Assembly (NCBI RefSeq): GCF_003864415.1
Contig: NZ_BFFP01000003.1
Span: 44,916 to 108,915, forward strand
Length of the DNA: 64,000 bases
Reading direction: 5' to 3'
Source of the DNA: Ligilactobacillus salitolerans
GTDB taxonomy: Bacteria > Bacillota > Bacilli > Lactobacillales > Lactobacillaceae
Part shown: one piece after another, positions 1-7,355 of the stretch
Numbering within the stretch: the first letter of the stretch is position 1
How the letters are laid out: each line of letters opens with the position of its first letter
Program-made: the position numbers and the translations under genes
The notes under the pieces: generated by a model
The model's input: only the letters and a program-made list of their open reading frames with translations
Database searches by the model: none
What the model was told of the DNA's origin: nothing

Positions 1-560
1 CGAAATTTAATTCACAAAGAGTAGCCATGTTACGGATAGCGTATACAAAAATGCCGCAAAGCATCCGAAAGGTTTGGCTCCATCCTAATTTTGGAAAATG
101 ATGGGTGGCTTCATCGGTAGATCACCGTTAAGCACCTCTAATAGGCTCTTGTCGATGTCGCGCTAACCCGGCATGGCAGTTCTGAATGTACCCGCTTATA
201 TCTGTGCACAAAGCTACCAACGCTGCGGATTCGAGGAGACACTATGAGCACCACCATAAGCTCTGCGTAGGATTCTGAGCACTGCTCTAAGTGTGTGCCT
301 GGACAACACACAGCACGGTTCTTCTCGTATACGGCAACACCGGTTTCGGCAAAGTAACGCTGGTAGTGTCTGCCAGCACCACGGATCTGTTCGGTATTGC
401 CACGCCTGAGTTCACTGCTAACTGTAAACTTGTTGCGATAAATCTGCTCGGCGGTTTGAGCGATGACGAAAGCAGCTTGATGGAGTGCTTGAAGCTTCCC
501 CCGTTCGTCTAAACTGAGTTATTGATGTTGTCCTGTCGTGCTAATCTGAGAGTGGGCCAT
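1..560 (-). pseudogene. IS30-family transposase remnant
   Basis: Reading the minus strand from ATG 560-558, with an SD-like GGAG just upstream, gives an IS30-type N-terminus. MAHSQISTTGQHQ is followed by an in-frame TAA, then LSLDERGKLQALHQA, a helix-turn-helix-like stretch and SELRRG. Later pieces (YFAETG, LLEVLNGDLPMK) continue the same family but switch frame, and further stops follow. The gene runs off the left edge, so only the N-terminal part is visible. Multiple lesions make it inactive. A possible terminal inverted repeat (GCACTTCAAGTTAAAATC) lies at 641-658, upstream of the start as expected for the left end of such an element. The family assignment comes from recognised motifs, not a database search. 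Confidence 0.75.
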
Positions 561-898
561 GATGGCTCCTTTCTTATATGCATAAGATGCTTATAAGACA
601 GGAGTCATCATGACCTTTTTGGTCTAGTCTATAAGCTTTTGCACTTCAAGTTAAAATCGGAGTTACAAGAAGCCTGAACTCAGTATAACGTTTTGCTAGT
701 TAAAAAAAGAAGCCAACAACGCTTCTCTTTTTTCGTGGGGTGGCACGTTTGTGGCACATTCCATCAGCACATTATATAATATTGATTTAGCAAAGTGTCC
801 TAAAGGGCGGTTTACCCCGCGATTCTAAATTTCATTCGTTTGAGACGTTTATTTCCCAGGAAATTATTGCTAGTGTTTCAGAGAGGAAGTTATTTTGT
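561..898. other. Intergenic region with IS end and hairpin
   Basis: No convincing gene. It contains the likely IS30 end at about 641-664 and a short terminator-like hairpin at 708-732 (AGAAGC, loop, GCTTCT, then a T run). The promoter of the following MFS gene probably lies within 760-880. Minus-strand reading near 720-780 could be the tail of a lost integrase, but there is too little to call it. Confidence 0.4.
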
Positions 899-2299
899 AT
901 GAACGAACAAAAAGTCAGCCGCCAAACGATAGGTTCGATTGCAGCGGCCGCAATCTTATCTTTTATTGGGATTTTGGTAGAGACTTCATTGAACGTGACT
1001 TTTCCAGAGTTAACGCGTGAATTTTCAGTTTCACTTGGTACCATGCAGTGGGTCACATCGGGCTATCTGCTAATGGTGACGATCGTGATGAGCACTACCG
1101 GATTTTTGAACCAAAAGTTTAATTCCCGCACTTTATTTATGACTGCAATTATTTTTAATATGATTGGAACATTGCTCTGTGCAACGGCCCAATCTTTTCC
1201 GATCTTACTTGGAGGACGCTTGCTTCAGGCAATTTCGACCGGTGTTTCTACTCCGTTGATGTATCACATTGTTTTATCGCTTGTTCCGCAAAGCAAAAGG
1301 GGCGTTTACCTCGGGATCGCTGCAATGATCATTTCCTTGGCGCCAGCTCTTGGCCCCACATATGGCGGAACGCTGTCTGCTTTTTGGTCCTGGCGTGCTA
1401 TTTTCATTGTTGCGTTAGTTTTTCTGCTGGTTGCTGCACTGATCGGCGGCAAATATATTCGACTTGAGGCGCGAGGGACAACGACTAAGTTTGATTGGCT
1501 GGGGGTTATCTTACTGACCGTCACTTTCGGCAGCTTAAGTTTAGCCTTTGCCAATGCTGGTAATTATGGTTTCAGTGATCAGCGCTTTGGCTGGTTATTT
1601 GTTGTTTTTGGAGCGGCAGCCGTTTTATTAGGACTGCACCTGCATTTCTCGCAACGCAAAATTTTGAACTTTGGTCTGCTGCATAACCCAGTTGTTGGCT
1701 TGAGATGGTTAAACTTCTTTATCCTGCAATTTATTAACATTGGGATCTCCTTTGTGATCCCGATTTTTATCGAGGATAACCTGCATGCCAGTGCTTTTAT
1801 AGCTGGTTTAGTATTGTTGCCGGGTTCATTGATCGGTGCCGCGATTTCACCGCTGGCTGGCCGGATTTTTGATCAGCACGGGGCATTTGTCCCACTGTTA
1901 TGTTCAAGCATTTTTATCTTGATCGGGACAACTCTTTTCTATTTATCCACTTTCACGGCAACACTGCTCATGATCATGCTGATTTATGTTTTCTTGCGGA
2001 GCGGCTTTAATCTGGGCTTTAGCAATTCCATGACAGATGCCAGCCTACAAGTTTCTGCCGACAAAAACGCAGATTTAAATTCGTTGTTCAATACATTTCA
2101 GCAGTTTGCGGGTTCCTTTGGGACAAGTGTTTTGTCTGCGGTGATTTCTGCCAAACGTCTGCAGCCAGGCAAGGTGGAGTCTTTGACCGCTAGTGGAAGC
2201 AGAGTTGACTATGGCCTGCTGGTTGTTCTGGCATTGATCAGTTTAAGTACAGTTGTGATCAGTAGACAGCTTAAAAGTAAAAAGTTGAATAACTTGTAG
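899..2299 (+). CDS. MFS drug:H+ exporter, DHA2-like
   Basis: A 466-residue, very hydrophobic protein of the major facilitator superfamily. Length and motifs fit the 14-helix DHA2 (EmrB/LmrB-like) group: the first helix carries ETSLNVTFPEL (motif D1 type), and helix 5 carries the exporter signature LAPALGPTYGG (motif C). Such proteins expel lipophilic drugs or other amphiphiles across the cell membrane using the proton gradient; the substrate here is unknown. The start at 899 is preceded by GAGAGGAAG at a suitable distance. It is monocistronic: an IS remnant lies upstream and a shared terminator plus the convergent hom gene lie downstream. No regulator gene is adjacent. Confidence 0.85.
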   Translation: MNEQKVSRQTIGSIAAAAILSFIGILVETSLNVTFPELTREFSVSLGTMQWVTSGYLLMVTIVMSTTGFLNQKFNSRTLFMTAIIFNMIGTLLCATAQSFPILLGGRLLQAISTGVSTPLMYHIVLSLVPQSKRGVYLGIAAMIISLAPALGPTYGGTLSAFWSWRAIFIVALVFLLVAALIGGKYIRLEARGTTTKFDWLGVILLTVTFGSLSLAFANAGNYGFSDQRFGWLFVVFGAAAVLLGLHLHFSQRKILNFGLLHNPVVGLRWLNFFILQFINIGISFVIPIFIEDNLHASAFIAGLVLLPGSLIGAAISPLAGRIFDQHGAFVPLLCSSIFILIGTTLFYLSTFTATLLMIMLIYVFLRSGFNLGFSNSMTDASLQVSADKNADLNSLFNTFQQFAGSFGTSVLSAVISAKRLQPGKVESLTASGSRVDYGLLVVLALISLSTVVISRQLKSKKLNNL

Positions 2300-2376
2300 T
2301 CAATGGTTTTTCAGATCCTGCACACAGTATAGTGTGTAATTCTGGTAGAAGATAATAGTCAATCACCGAAAAAAAG

Positions 2377-2401
2377 CCCCCTCCAATTGGAAGGGGTTTT
2401 T
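2377..2401. terminator. Bidirectional terminator between MFS gene and hom
   Basis: CCCC-TCCAA paired with TTGGA-GGGG, with one mismatch, followed by TTTTT on the plus strand and preceded by an A run. It can therefore stop transcription from both sides of the convergent pair. Confidence 0.75.
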
Positions 2402-2440
2402 GATTACAAAAATTCGTTGGTCATTCACTAGTTTTTTTCT

Positions 2441-3643
2441 TCAACTAAAACTGAGTTGTTTTGCTTGGACTTTACTCACTTCTGCGACCGGCAGATTGAC
2501 CATCCAGGCTTGCGGGTCTTTTGCCTGGATCTTTTTCATGAGGCTATGCATCAAACCTACTGGGATCTGGTGAATCAATAAATAATCTCCCTGCTGTATG
2601 GGAGCATAGTTGGCAAATATTTGCTGACAATTGAAGACGGCTCGCAGTAAATAGTTGCTTTTTGTCAAGTTTGCTTGAAAGGTCAGCTGGCGCTTAAAGT
2701 TACGCTCCAAGTGATTTCTTGACTGATAAATATCCAAGATATCTTGGATTATGGCATTGGCTGTCGGTAATTGCCCGGCGCCCTGACCGATAAATCTTAA
2801 ATCGCCGATGGTCTGACCATGGAGGGAGATCAGATTGTAATTTTCATGCGTGTTTGCTTCGAAAGTGTTGCTTTGATACAGTGTGGGCTCAACCACGTAG
2901 TCAAACTTGTTGCCTTCCTGATGACTTTTACCCATTAACTTGACTGTGTATCCTTCGCGTGCAAAAGCGGTGATATCGGCAGCGGTAATGTTGCGGATCC
3001 CAAAGACCGGCAAGTCCTTGGTTGGTACAACAAAACAATCATAGGCAATGTCGCAGCTGATGCAGAGTTTGTTGGCGATATCCCAGCCGTCAATGTCGGC
3101 ACTCGGGTCGGCCTCGGCATAACCCAATTCCTGCGCCTCGGCCAAAACTTCACCAAACGCGGCACCGCTTTTTTTCATCCGGTCGAGGATAAAATTACTG
3201 GTCCCATTGAAAATCCCCTGAATTTGGTTAACATCGTCGATCCGAGCTGCTCGTTCAATTTCAGAGATCCAAGGAGTGCCACCGCCAACACTGGATTCAA
3301 AGTAAAATTTGACCCCGTTTTCTGCAGCAGTTTGCGTGAATTCCTGCAAGTAACAGGCAATTACAGCTTTGTTGGCCGTAATGACATGCTTGTGATGGCG
3401 CAAGGCAGCTAGAATATACTGGTGAGCCGGTTCCAAGCCTCCGAGCACTTCCACAACGACATCAACTTCTGGATCATTCAAAATTTTGTCATAGTCAGCT
3501 GTCATTTCTGGTATGGCAGCTTTTTTGTTTTTTCTGATCAAGATATGTTTGACATGCAGCTCTTCAGTCAGACGGCTGACCTGCTTAACCAGATTAAACA
3601 CGCCGGTCCCAACTGTTCCAAAACCTAAAATTGCAAGATTCAC
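2441..3643 (-). CDS. hom: Homoserine dehydrogenase
   Basis: NAD(P)-dependent oxidoreductase converting aspartate semialdehyde to homoserine, the branch point to threonine and methionine. The N-terminus has the Rossmann motif LGFGTVGTGV, followed by NKAVIA and the catalytic-domain signature NGTSNFILDRM. I start it at GTG 3643, because GGAGGGG lies seven bases upstream and the Rossmann fold begins at residue 3; a longer reading to 3733 adds a non-conserved stretch. The product is 400 residues. The region after about residue 320 is short and only weakly reminiscent of the ACT domain of Bacillus-type enzymes, so feedback control by threonine may be altered. It is divergent from thrC across a 103-bp gap. 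Confidence 0.93.
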   Translation of the reverse strand: MNLAILGFGTVGTGVFNLVKQVSRLTEELHVKHILIRKNKKAAIPEMTADYDKILNDPEVDVVVEVLGGLEPAHQYILAALRHHKHVITANKAVIACYLQEFTQTAAENGVKFYFESSVGGGTPWISEIERAARIDDVNQIQGIFNGTSNFILDRMKKSGAAFGEVLAEAQELGYAEADPSADIDGWDIANKLCISCDIAYDCFVVPTKDLPVFGIRNITAADITAFAREGYTVKLMGKSHQEGNKFDYVVEPTLYQSNTFEANTHENYNLISLHGQTIGDLRFIGQGAGQLPTANAIIQDILDIYQSRNHLERNFKRQLTFQANLTKSNYLLRAVFNCQQIFANYAPIQQGDYLLIHQIPVGLMHSLMKKIQAKDPQAWMVNLPVAEVSKVQAKQLSFS

Positions 3644-3706
3644 GCTCGTCCCCTCCAAGAAAATGTGTTTTTTAAAAACAAACACTTGTATTTGTATGGT
3701 GAACAG

Positions 3707-3720
3707 ATTATCATGATAAT
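3707..3720. promoter_or_regulatory. 14-bp perfect palindrome between hom and thrC
   Basis: ATTATCATGATAAT is a perfect dyad located between the divergent hom and thrC starts, where one regulator could control both. It resembles half-sites of Fur-family operators, but no regulator is encoded nearby. The function is inferred from position and symmetry only. Confidence 0.45.
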
Positions 3721-3746
3721 TACAAAAAGGCAAGGAGATATTTCAA

Positions 3747-5261
3747 ATGGGCAAAAAATTTACCAGTACCAGAAGCGAGCAATTTTATGTTTCGGCTAAG
3801 GAAGCACTAAAAAAGGGCTTAGCCAGCGACCGCGGTTTATTTGTCGACCCGGAGCTGGGTGAGGAACAGCTCGACCTGGCTGAAATTTTGAATTTGGATT
3901 ATCAGGAACTCGCGCAAAAGATTTTAGCATGCCTGTTGCCCGATTTTTCTCCAGCTGAAATTAAAGCCAGCGTCCTAAATGCTTATGATGATAAATTTGA
4001 TAGCAAACAAATCACTCCGCTCCGGCAGGTGGGCGGCTTTTATGCCTTGGAACTCTGGCATGGACCGACCAGCGCCTTTAAGGATCTGGGATTACAGATC
4101 CTGCCGTATCTGCTGAAATATGCCATAAGTCCCGGTGAACGCAGCCTTGTTTTGACCGCCACAAGCGGCGATACCGGCAAAGCAGCTTTGGAAGGCTTTA
4201 AAGATACAGAAAATGTTGGAATCGTCGTCTTTTACCCCGATGGCGGGGTCAGTTCGATCCAAGAAAAGCAGATGCTGACAACGAACGGGACAAATACCAA
4301 GGTCGCGGCGATCACAGGCAACTTCGACGATGCCCAACAGCACGTCAAAGAGATCTTTAATGACGTTCAACTGCAGGAAAAATTAGGTGAGCGGGTGCAT
4401 CTTTCCAGCGCAAATTCGATCAACATTGGCCGTTTGGCACCGCAAGTTGTCTATTATTTTGCTGCCTATCAGCAGCTGGTTGCTCAAGGTACGATTGAAT
4501 TAGGCGACCAGGTCAACTTTACGGTTCCAACTGGTAATTTCGGAGATGTCCTGGCTGGATACTACGCTAAGCTCTTAGGCTTACCCGTTAAAAAGCTGAT
4601 CGTTGCTTCCAATGCTAATAACGTGCTGGTGGATTTCTTTAGCAACGGAGTCTATGATCGTAACCGACCATTCTTGCAAACGGCAGCCCCCAGCATGGAT
4701 ATTCAAGTTTCCAGCAACCTAGAGCGGCTTTTGTACTATGAGTCGGGCTTGGACAGCGGTTACGTCAAAAAACTGATGGACCAGCTGGAAGCAACTGGTC
4801 GTTACCAGATCACTGCCAAATTGCTGGAGAACTTGCAAGCCGATTTTGCCTGCGGGTACAGTACTGATGCACAAATTAAAGCCGCGATCCGCGAGGTTTA
4901 TGAGCAAGAAGGGTATTTAATGGACCCGCACACGGCAGCCGGATACCATGTTATGCACGCATATCAAAAACGCGATTCGACGCCGATGGTTCTGTTGTCC
5001 ACGGCCAATCCGTATAAGTTTGCCGAAACAACGGCACAGGCGCTCTGGCCGCAAGCCAACTTGCCGGCTGACACGGTGTCTTTGATGCAAAAAATTGCGG
5101 AGTACACGCACATGTCGATCCCGCAAAATTTGCTTGAATTAGATCATTTACCGCAGAGGTCCAAAAAAGTACTGGTTCCAGCAGAAATGCAGGAATATGT
5201 AAAAGAACAAACGGAGGCGATTTTTGATGATCAAAGTCAAAGTACCAGCAACCAGCGCTAA
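3747..5261 (+). CDS. thrC: Threonine synthase
   Basis: PLP-dependent enzyme converting O-phosphohomoserine to threonine. At 504 residues it matches the long fold-type II form. The PLP lysine sits in HGPTSAFKDLG, and TSGDTGKAAL and the glycine-rich VPTGNFGDVLAG contact phosphate and cofactor. The N-terminal domain has the typical ASDRGLFVDP. The start has AAGGAGAT upstream. It is the first gene of a thrC-thrB-ACT operon; its last 35 bases overlap thrB, suggesting translational coupling. Confidence 0.95.
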   Translation: MGKKFTSTRSEQFYVSAKEALKKGLASDRGLFVDPELGEEQLDLAEILNLDYQELAQKILACLLPDFSPAEIKASVLNAYDDKFDSKQITPLRQVGGFYALELWHGPTSAFKDLGLQILPYLLKYAISPGERSLVLTATSGDTGKAALEGFKDTENVGIVVFYPDGGVSSIQEKQMLTTNGTNTKVAAITGNFDDAQQHVKEIFNDVQLQEKLGERVHLSSANSINIGRLAPQVVYYFAAYQQLVAQGTIELGDQVNFTVPTGNFGDVLAGYYAKLLGLPVKKLIVASNANNVLVDFFSNGVYDRNRPFLQTAAPSMDIQVSSNLERLLYYESGLDSGYVKKLMDQLEATGRYQITAKLLENLQADFACGYSTDAQIKAAIREVYEQEGYLMDPHTAAGYHVMHAYQKRDSTPMVLLSTANPYKFAETTAQALWPQANLPADTVSLMQKIAEYTHMSIPQNLLELDHLPQRSKKVLVPAEMQEYVKEQTEAIFDDQSQSTSNQR

Positions 5262-6135
5262 TCTTGGGGTAGGCTTCGACTGCATGGGGCTAGCCGTCTC
5301 CTTATACTCAGAATTTTATTTTGAAGAAAATCCCGCAGGGCTGGAGATCAACGGCTGCCCATCCGAATATCAAAATGAACACAATTTGGTTTACCAAGCA
5401 TTTGTCAAGGGATGCAAATACTTAGATGAGCCCGTGCCAAGCATTAAGCTGACTATTGCCAGCCAAGTTCCGGTTGCACGCGGCTTAGGCAGTTCAGCTG
5501 TCTGCATTACTGCTGGACTCAAGGCAGCCGGAGTTTGGTTTAACAACGCGCTGTCTAAAGAAGAAATATTGAAGCTGGCCATCGAGATGGAAGGGCATCC
5601 TGACAATGTCACACCTTCAATATACGGCGGGTTGTGTGTCACATTTTTAGACGATGAAGCAGGTGAGCCTGTGCTGGCTCAGTATGAGGTGTCAGAGTCG
5701 TTAAAATTTGCAGCTTTGATCCCGGATTATCCGATCAGTACAAAAGAGGCGCGGGCAGTCTTGCCCACAACGATGAATTATGCCACGGCGATCCACCAGG
5801 TCAGCCGCTGCACAATTATGGCACGGGCGTTGGAGACCGGAGATGACAGGCTCTTGCACCAGACCTGCCACGACTTGATCCACGAACCATACCGCGCCAA
5901 ATTAATTCCTGAGTACGGGCAAGCGAAGAAGATGACTGAGGCGTTTCATGGTACGATGTATATCAGCGGGAGCGGTTCGACACTAATGGCGATCATGCCT
6001 GATCAAGAAGCAGCTGATTTCTTTGTCGCAGAAGCACAGGCAGCCTTCCCGCAATGGAAGATCAACGAGGTCGCGATCGATCACGATGGTCTGCAAAGTG
6101 AGGTAATAGAACGTGGAGAAGTATTATATCGTTGA
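5227..6135 (+). CDS. thrB: Homoserine kinase
   Basis: GHMP-family kinase phosphorylating homoserine to O-phosphohomoserine, the substrate of the upstream threonine synthase. The N-terminus KVPATSANLGVGFDCMG and the ATP-binding motif PVARGLGSSAVC are clear, and ISGSGSTLMA near residue 250 is the third GHMP motif. The ATG at 5227 lies nine bases after GGAGG within the end of thrC; a TTG at 5224 is an alternative. The product is about 302 residues, normal for the family. The 3' end overlaps the ACT gene by 23 bases. Confidence 0.95.
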   Translation: MIKVKVPATSANLGVGFDCMGLAVSLYSEFYFEENPAGLEINGCPSEYQNEHNLVYQAFVKGCKYLDEPVPSIKLTIASQVPVARGLGSSAVCITAGLKAAGVWFNNALSKEEILKLAIEMEGHPDNVTPSIYGGLCVTFLDDEAGEPVLAQYEVSESLKFAALIPDYPISTKEARAVLPTTMNYATAIHQVSRCTIMARALETGDDRLLHQTCHDLIHEPYRAKLIPEYGQAKKMTEAFHGTMYISGSGSTLMAIMPDQEAADFFVAEAQAAFPQWKINEVAIDHDGLQSEVIERGEVLYR

Positions 6136-6547
6136 CAGCTCAATTTTGCCCGACTCTTTTGGCAAGGTGATCCAAGCCCGCAAGTTATTGGAAAAAGGTG
6201 AGGTTACACAGGTCAGTGACGCGGTCAAAAGAGTGGGCATCAGCAGGGGGACATATTATAAATATAAGGATCTGGTCTTTTCGCCAGATGAAAACGTCGG
6301 CATTCGTAAGGCTGTGATTTCACTGATGTTGGCCGACCAGAGCGGGTTATTGGCGCAAGTTTTGCAAAAAATTTCGCTTTCAGGTGCCAGCGTTCTGACA
6401 ATCAACCAAAATGTGCCAATTAATAATGTAGCCAGCATCGTGATTTCACTGAACATCAATCAAATGACAGAGACGATCACCGTGTTGTTGAACATTATCA
6501 AAAAAATTTCAGGTGCCAGCAATGTTCACTTAGTGGCCATGGAATAA
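6113..6547 (+). CDS. ACT-domain protein, PheB/UPF0735-like
   Basis: A 144-residue protein. The N-terminal half (VIQARKLLEKGEVTQVSDAVKRVGISRGTYYKYKDLV) is helical and HTH-like. The C-terminal half from about residue 68 is an ACT amino-acid-binding domain (LMLADQSGLLAQVLQKIS). This matches the PheB family of small ACT proteins. It starts at GTG 6113 inside thrB, after GAGGT, so it is co-translated with the threonine genes. A role as amino-acid sensor for the pathway is inferred from this position and from the weak ACT region in Hom; it has not been shown. Confidence 0.85.
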   Translation: MEKYYIVDSSILPDSFGKVIQARKLLEKGEVTQVSDAVKRVGISRGTYYKYKDLVFSPDENVGIRKAVISLMLADQSGLLAQVLQKISLSGASVLTINQNVPINNVASIVISLNINQMTETITVLLNIIKKISGASNVHLVAME

Positions 6548-6583
6548 GTGTATCTGGGAAAACATCCAAAAAGTCCATTCAAA

Positions 6584-6621
6584 TAGCCCCTGATTTTTTA
6601 GTTAAAATCAGGGGCTTTATT
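6584..6621 (+). terminator. Terminator of the thr operon
   Basis: AGCCCCTGATTTT pairs with AAAATCAGGGGCT around a short loop and is followed by TTATTTT. It sits 37 bases after the ACT gene. Confidence 0.85.
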
Positions 6622-6626
6622 TTGAT

Positions 6627-6819
6627 CTATTGTGTCAAAATTTCATCTGGTCCAGTCGTCACCACCAGTAAAAGCAACTCATTGTGATTTAGTTTATAAA
6701 CTACGATTCAGCCGTCATTTTGATTACCATAGTTGCCATAACGGACCGAATGAAATTCTCGAAAACCATGCCATTTTCCTTGTAAAGCATGGTCTATAAT
6801 CCATTTTAAGTCACACTTA
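6627..6819 (-). pseudogene. Broken YafQ/RelE-like toxin
   Basis: Minus-strand reading gives the C-terminal part of a RelE-superfamily mRNA interferase: LKWIIDHALQGKWHGFREF, then HSVRYGNYGNQND, an in-frame TGA after GlyGln-type residues (probably an ancestral TGG), then IVVYKLNHNELLLLVVTTG and a stop at 6627. Roughly the first 30 residues of a normal toxin are missing and the TGA removes the core of the fold, so it should be inactive. It directly follows an antitoxin-like fragment, as in an intact toxin-antitoxin operon. Confidence 0.65.
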
Positions 6820-6960
6820 AATATCTTGGTCGCCGTAATCTCCACCCAGATGGTCTACCCAATCGTCAAAATCTGTCAAGAAGCGAATGTCTGTCACATC
6901 ATCATTTTTATACGGAAAATCCCCATCAAGTCGGAGATTTTCTGCATGATTTCACTTTCA
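6817..6960 (-). pseudogene. Antitoxin remnant preceding the broken toxin
   Basis: Minus-strand reading in one frame gives AENLRLDGDFPYKNDD followed by FLTDFDDWVDHLGGDYGDQDI and a stop. This is an acidic C-terminal tail typical of small antitoxins. A frame change near 6930-6945 and the absence of a start and DNA-binding N-terminus show it is truncated. The stop lies right at the beginning of the toxin remnant, which supports a former antitoxin-toxin pair. Confidence 0.5.
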
Positions 6961-7194
6961 AACTTTTGTTGCACCTACATTAGCAAATAAAGCGAAAAAA
7001 TTATCTATAATCGTCAGTTCGATTCTTTAAATTAAGATTATTAAATAAAAAAATAAATAAAAAAGTTCTATTGCAAAAAAATTAAAAAATGACGATGAAA
7101 TGGTTAGATTTATATTTGATTTTTATAATTATTCGATGTAAGATAAGCATGGATGAAGATTGATGTCCAATATTGGCCAAAAGAGGTGATATTT

Positions 7195-7245
7195 ATGACA
7201 GAAGTAGTAGAGTTGCCTGGTGGTTGGCGTTGGGGCAAAAGATAG
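7195..7245 (+). CDS. 16-residue candidate precursor peptide of a microcin C-like operon
   Basis: ATG 7195 to TAG 7245 encodes MTEVVELPGGWRWGKR. It has a near-ideal Shine-Dalgarno (AAGAGGTGAT) seven bases upstream, so translation is credible despite the tiny size. A TATAAT at 7124-7129, with a weak -35 at 7101, could drive it. It is followed by two hairpins, the second terminator-like, and then by an MccB-like E1 enzyme and an MFS exporter: the same order as mccA-mccB-mccC, where MccA is a heptapeptide. Known MccA peptides end in Asn, whereas this one ends in Lys-Arg, so either the chemistry differs or the peptide is processed. The function is inferred from gene order only. Confidence 0.6.
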   Translation: MTEVVELPGGWRWGKR

Positions 7246-7252
7246 CATTATC

Positions 7253-7296
7253 GATGAGCCTTTATTGTTATCTTTGTATTGTTCAATAGGTTCATC
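7253..7296 (+). promoter_or_regulatory. RNA hairpin 1 after the peptide gene
   Basis: GATGAGCC (7253-7260) pairs with GGTTCATC (7289-7296). After a two-base bulge, TATTG pairs with CAATA around a 16-base loop. It begins seven bases after the peptide stop codon. It could stabilise the short peptide mRNA or act together with the terminator hairpin that follows. Confidence 0.5.
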
Positions 7297-7301
7297 AATT
7301 A

Positions 7302-7336
7302 GACGCAAGCAGTGAATACGCACTGCTTGTCGTTTT
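7302..7336 (+). terminator. Internal terminator/attenuator between peptide gene and E1 gene
   Basis: CAAGCAGTG (7306-7314) pairs perfectly with CACTGCTTG (7321-7329), extended by ACG/CGT with one bulged base, and is followed by TTTT. It would end most transcripts after the peptide gene and allow limited read-through into the enzyme genes. A hairpin in this position is known from the Escherichia coli mcc operon, where peptide must exceed enzyme. Confidence 0.7.
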
Positions 7337-7355
7337 AAGTTAGGGAGGATTTATC

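Noticed and set aside
291..512. 73-codon plus-strand frame
   Set aside because: It is antisense to the IS30 transposase remnant and has no family resemblance.
720..780. Minus-strand tail of a phage integrase and possible att site
   Set aside because: Only about 20 codons could be read and no integrase core or duplicate att sequence is visible.
7279..7302. TTG-started heptapeptide MFNRFIN, same length as MccA and ending in Asn
   Set aside because: It lacks any Shine-Dalgarno sequence and lies inside the stem of hairpin 1. The 16-codon gene upstream has much better signals. It is kept as an alternative only if the first peptide fails.
7129..7323. 64-codon minus-strand reading frame over the peptide gene
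   Set aside because: It is antisense to the peptide gene and the hairpins, with no SD or family resemblance; a shadow frame.
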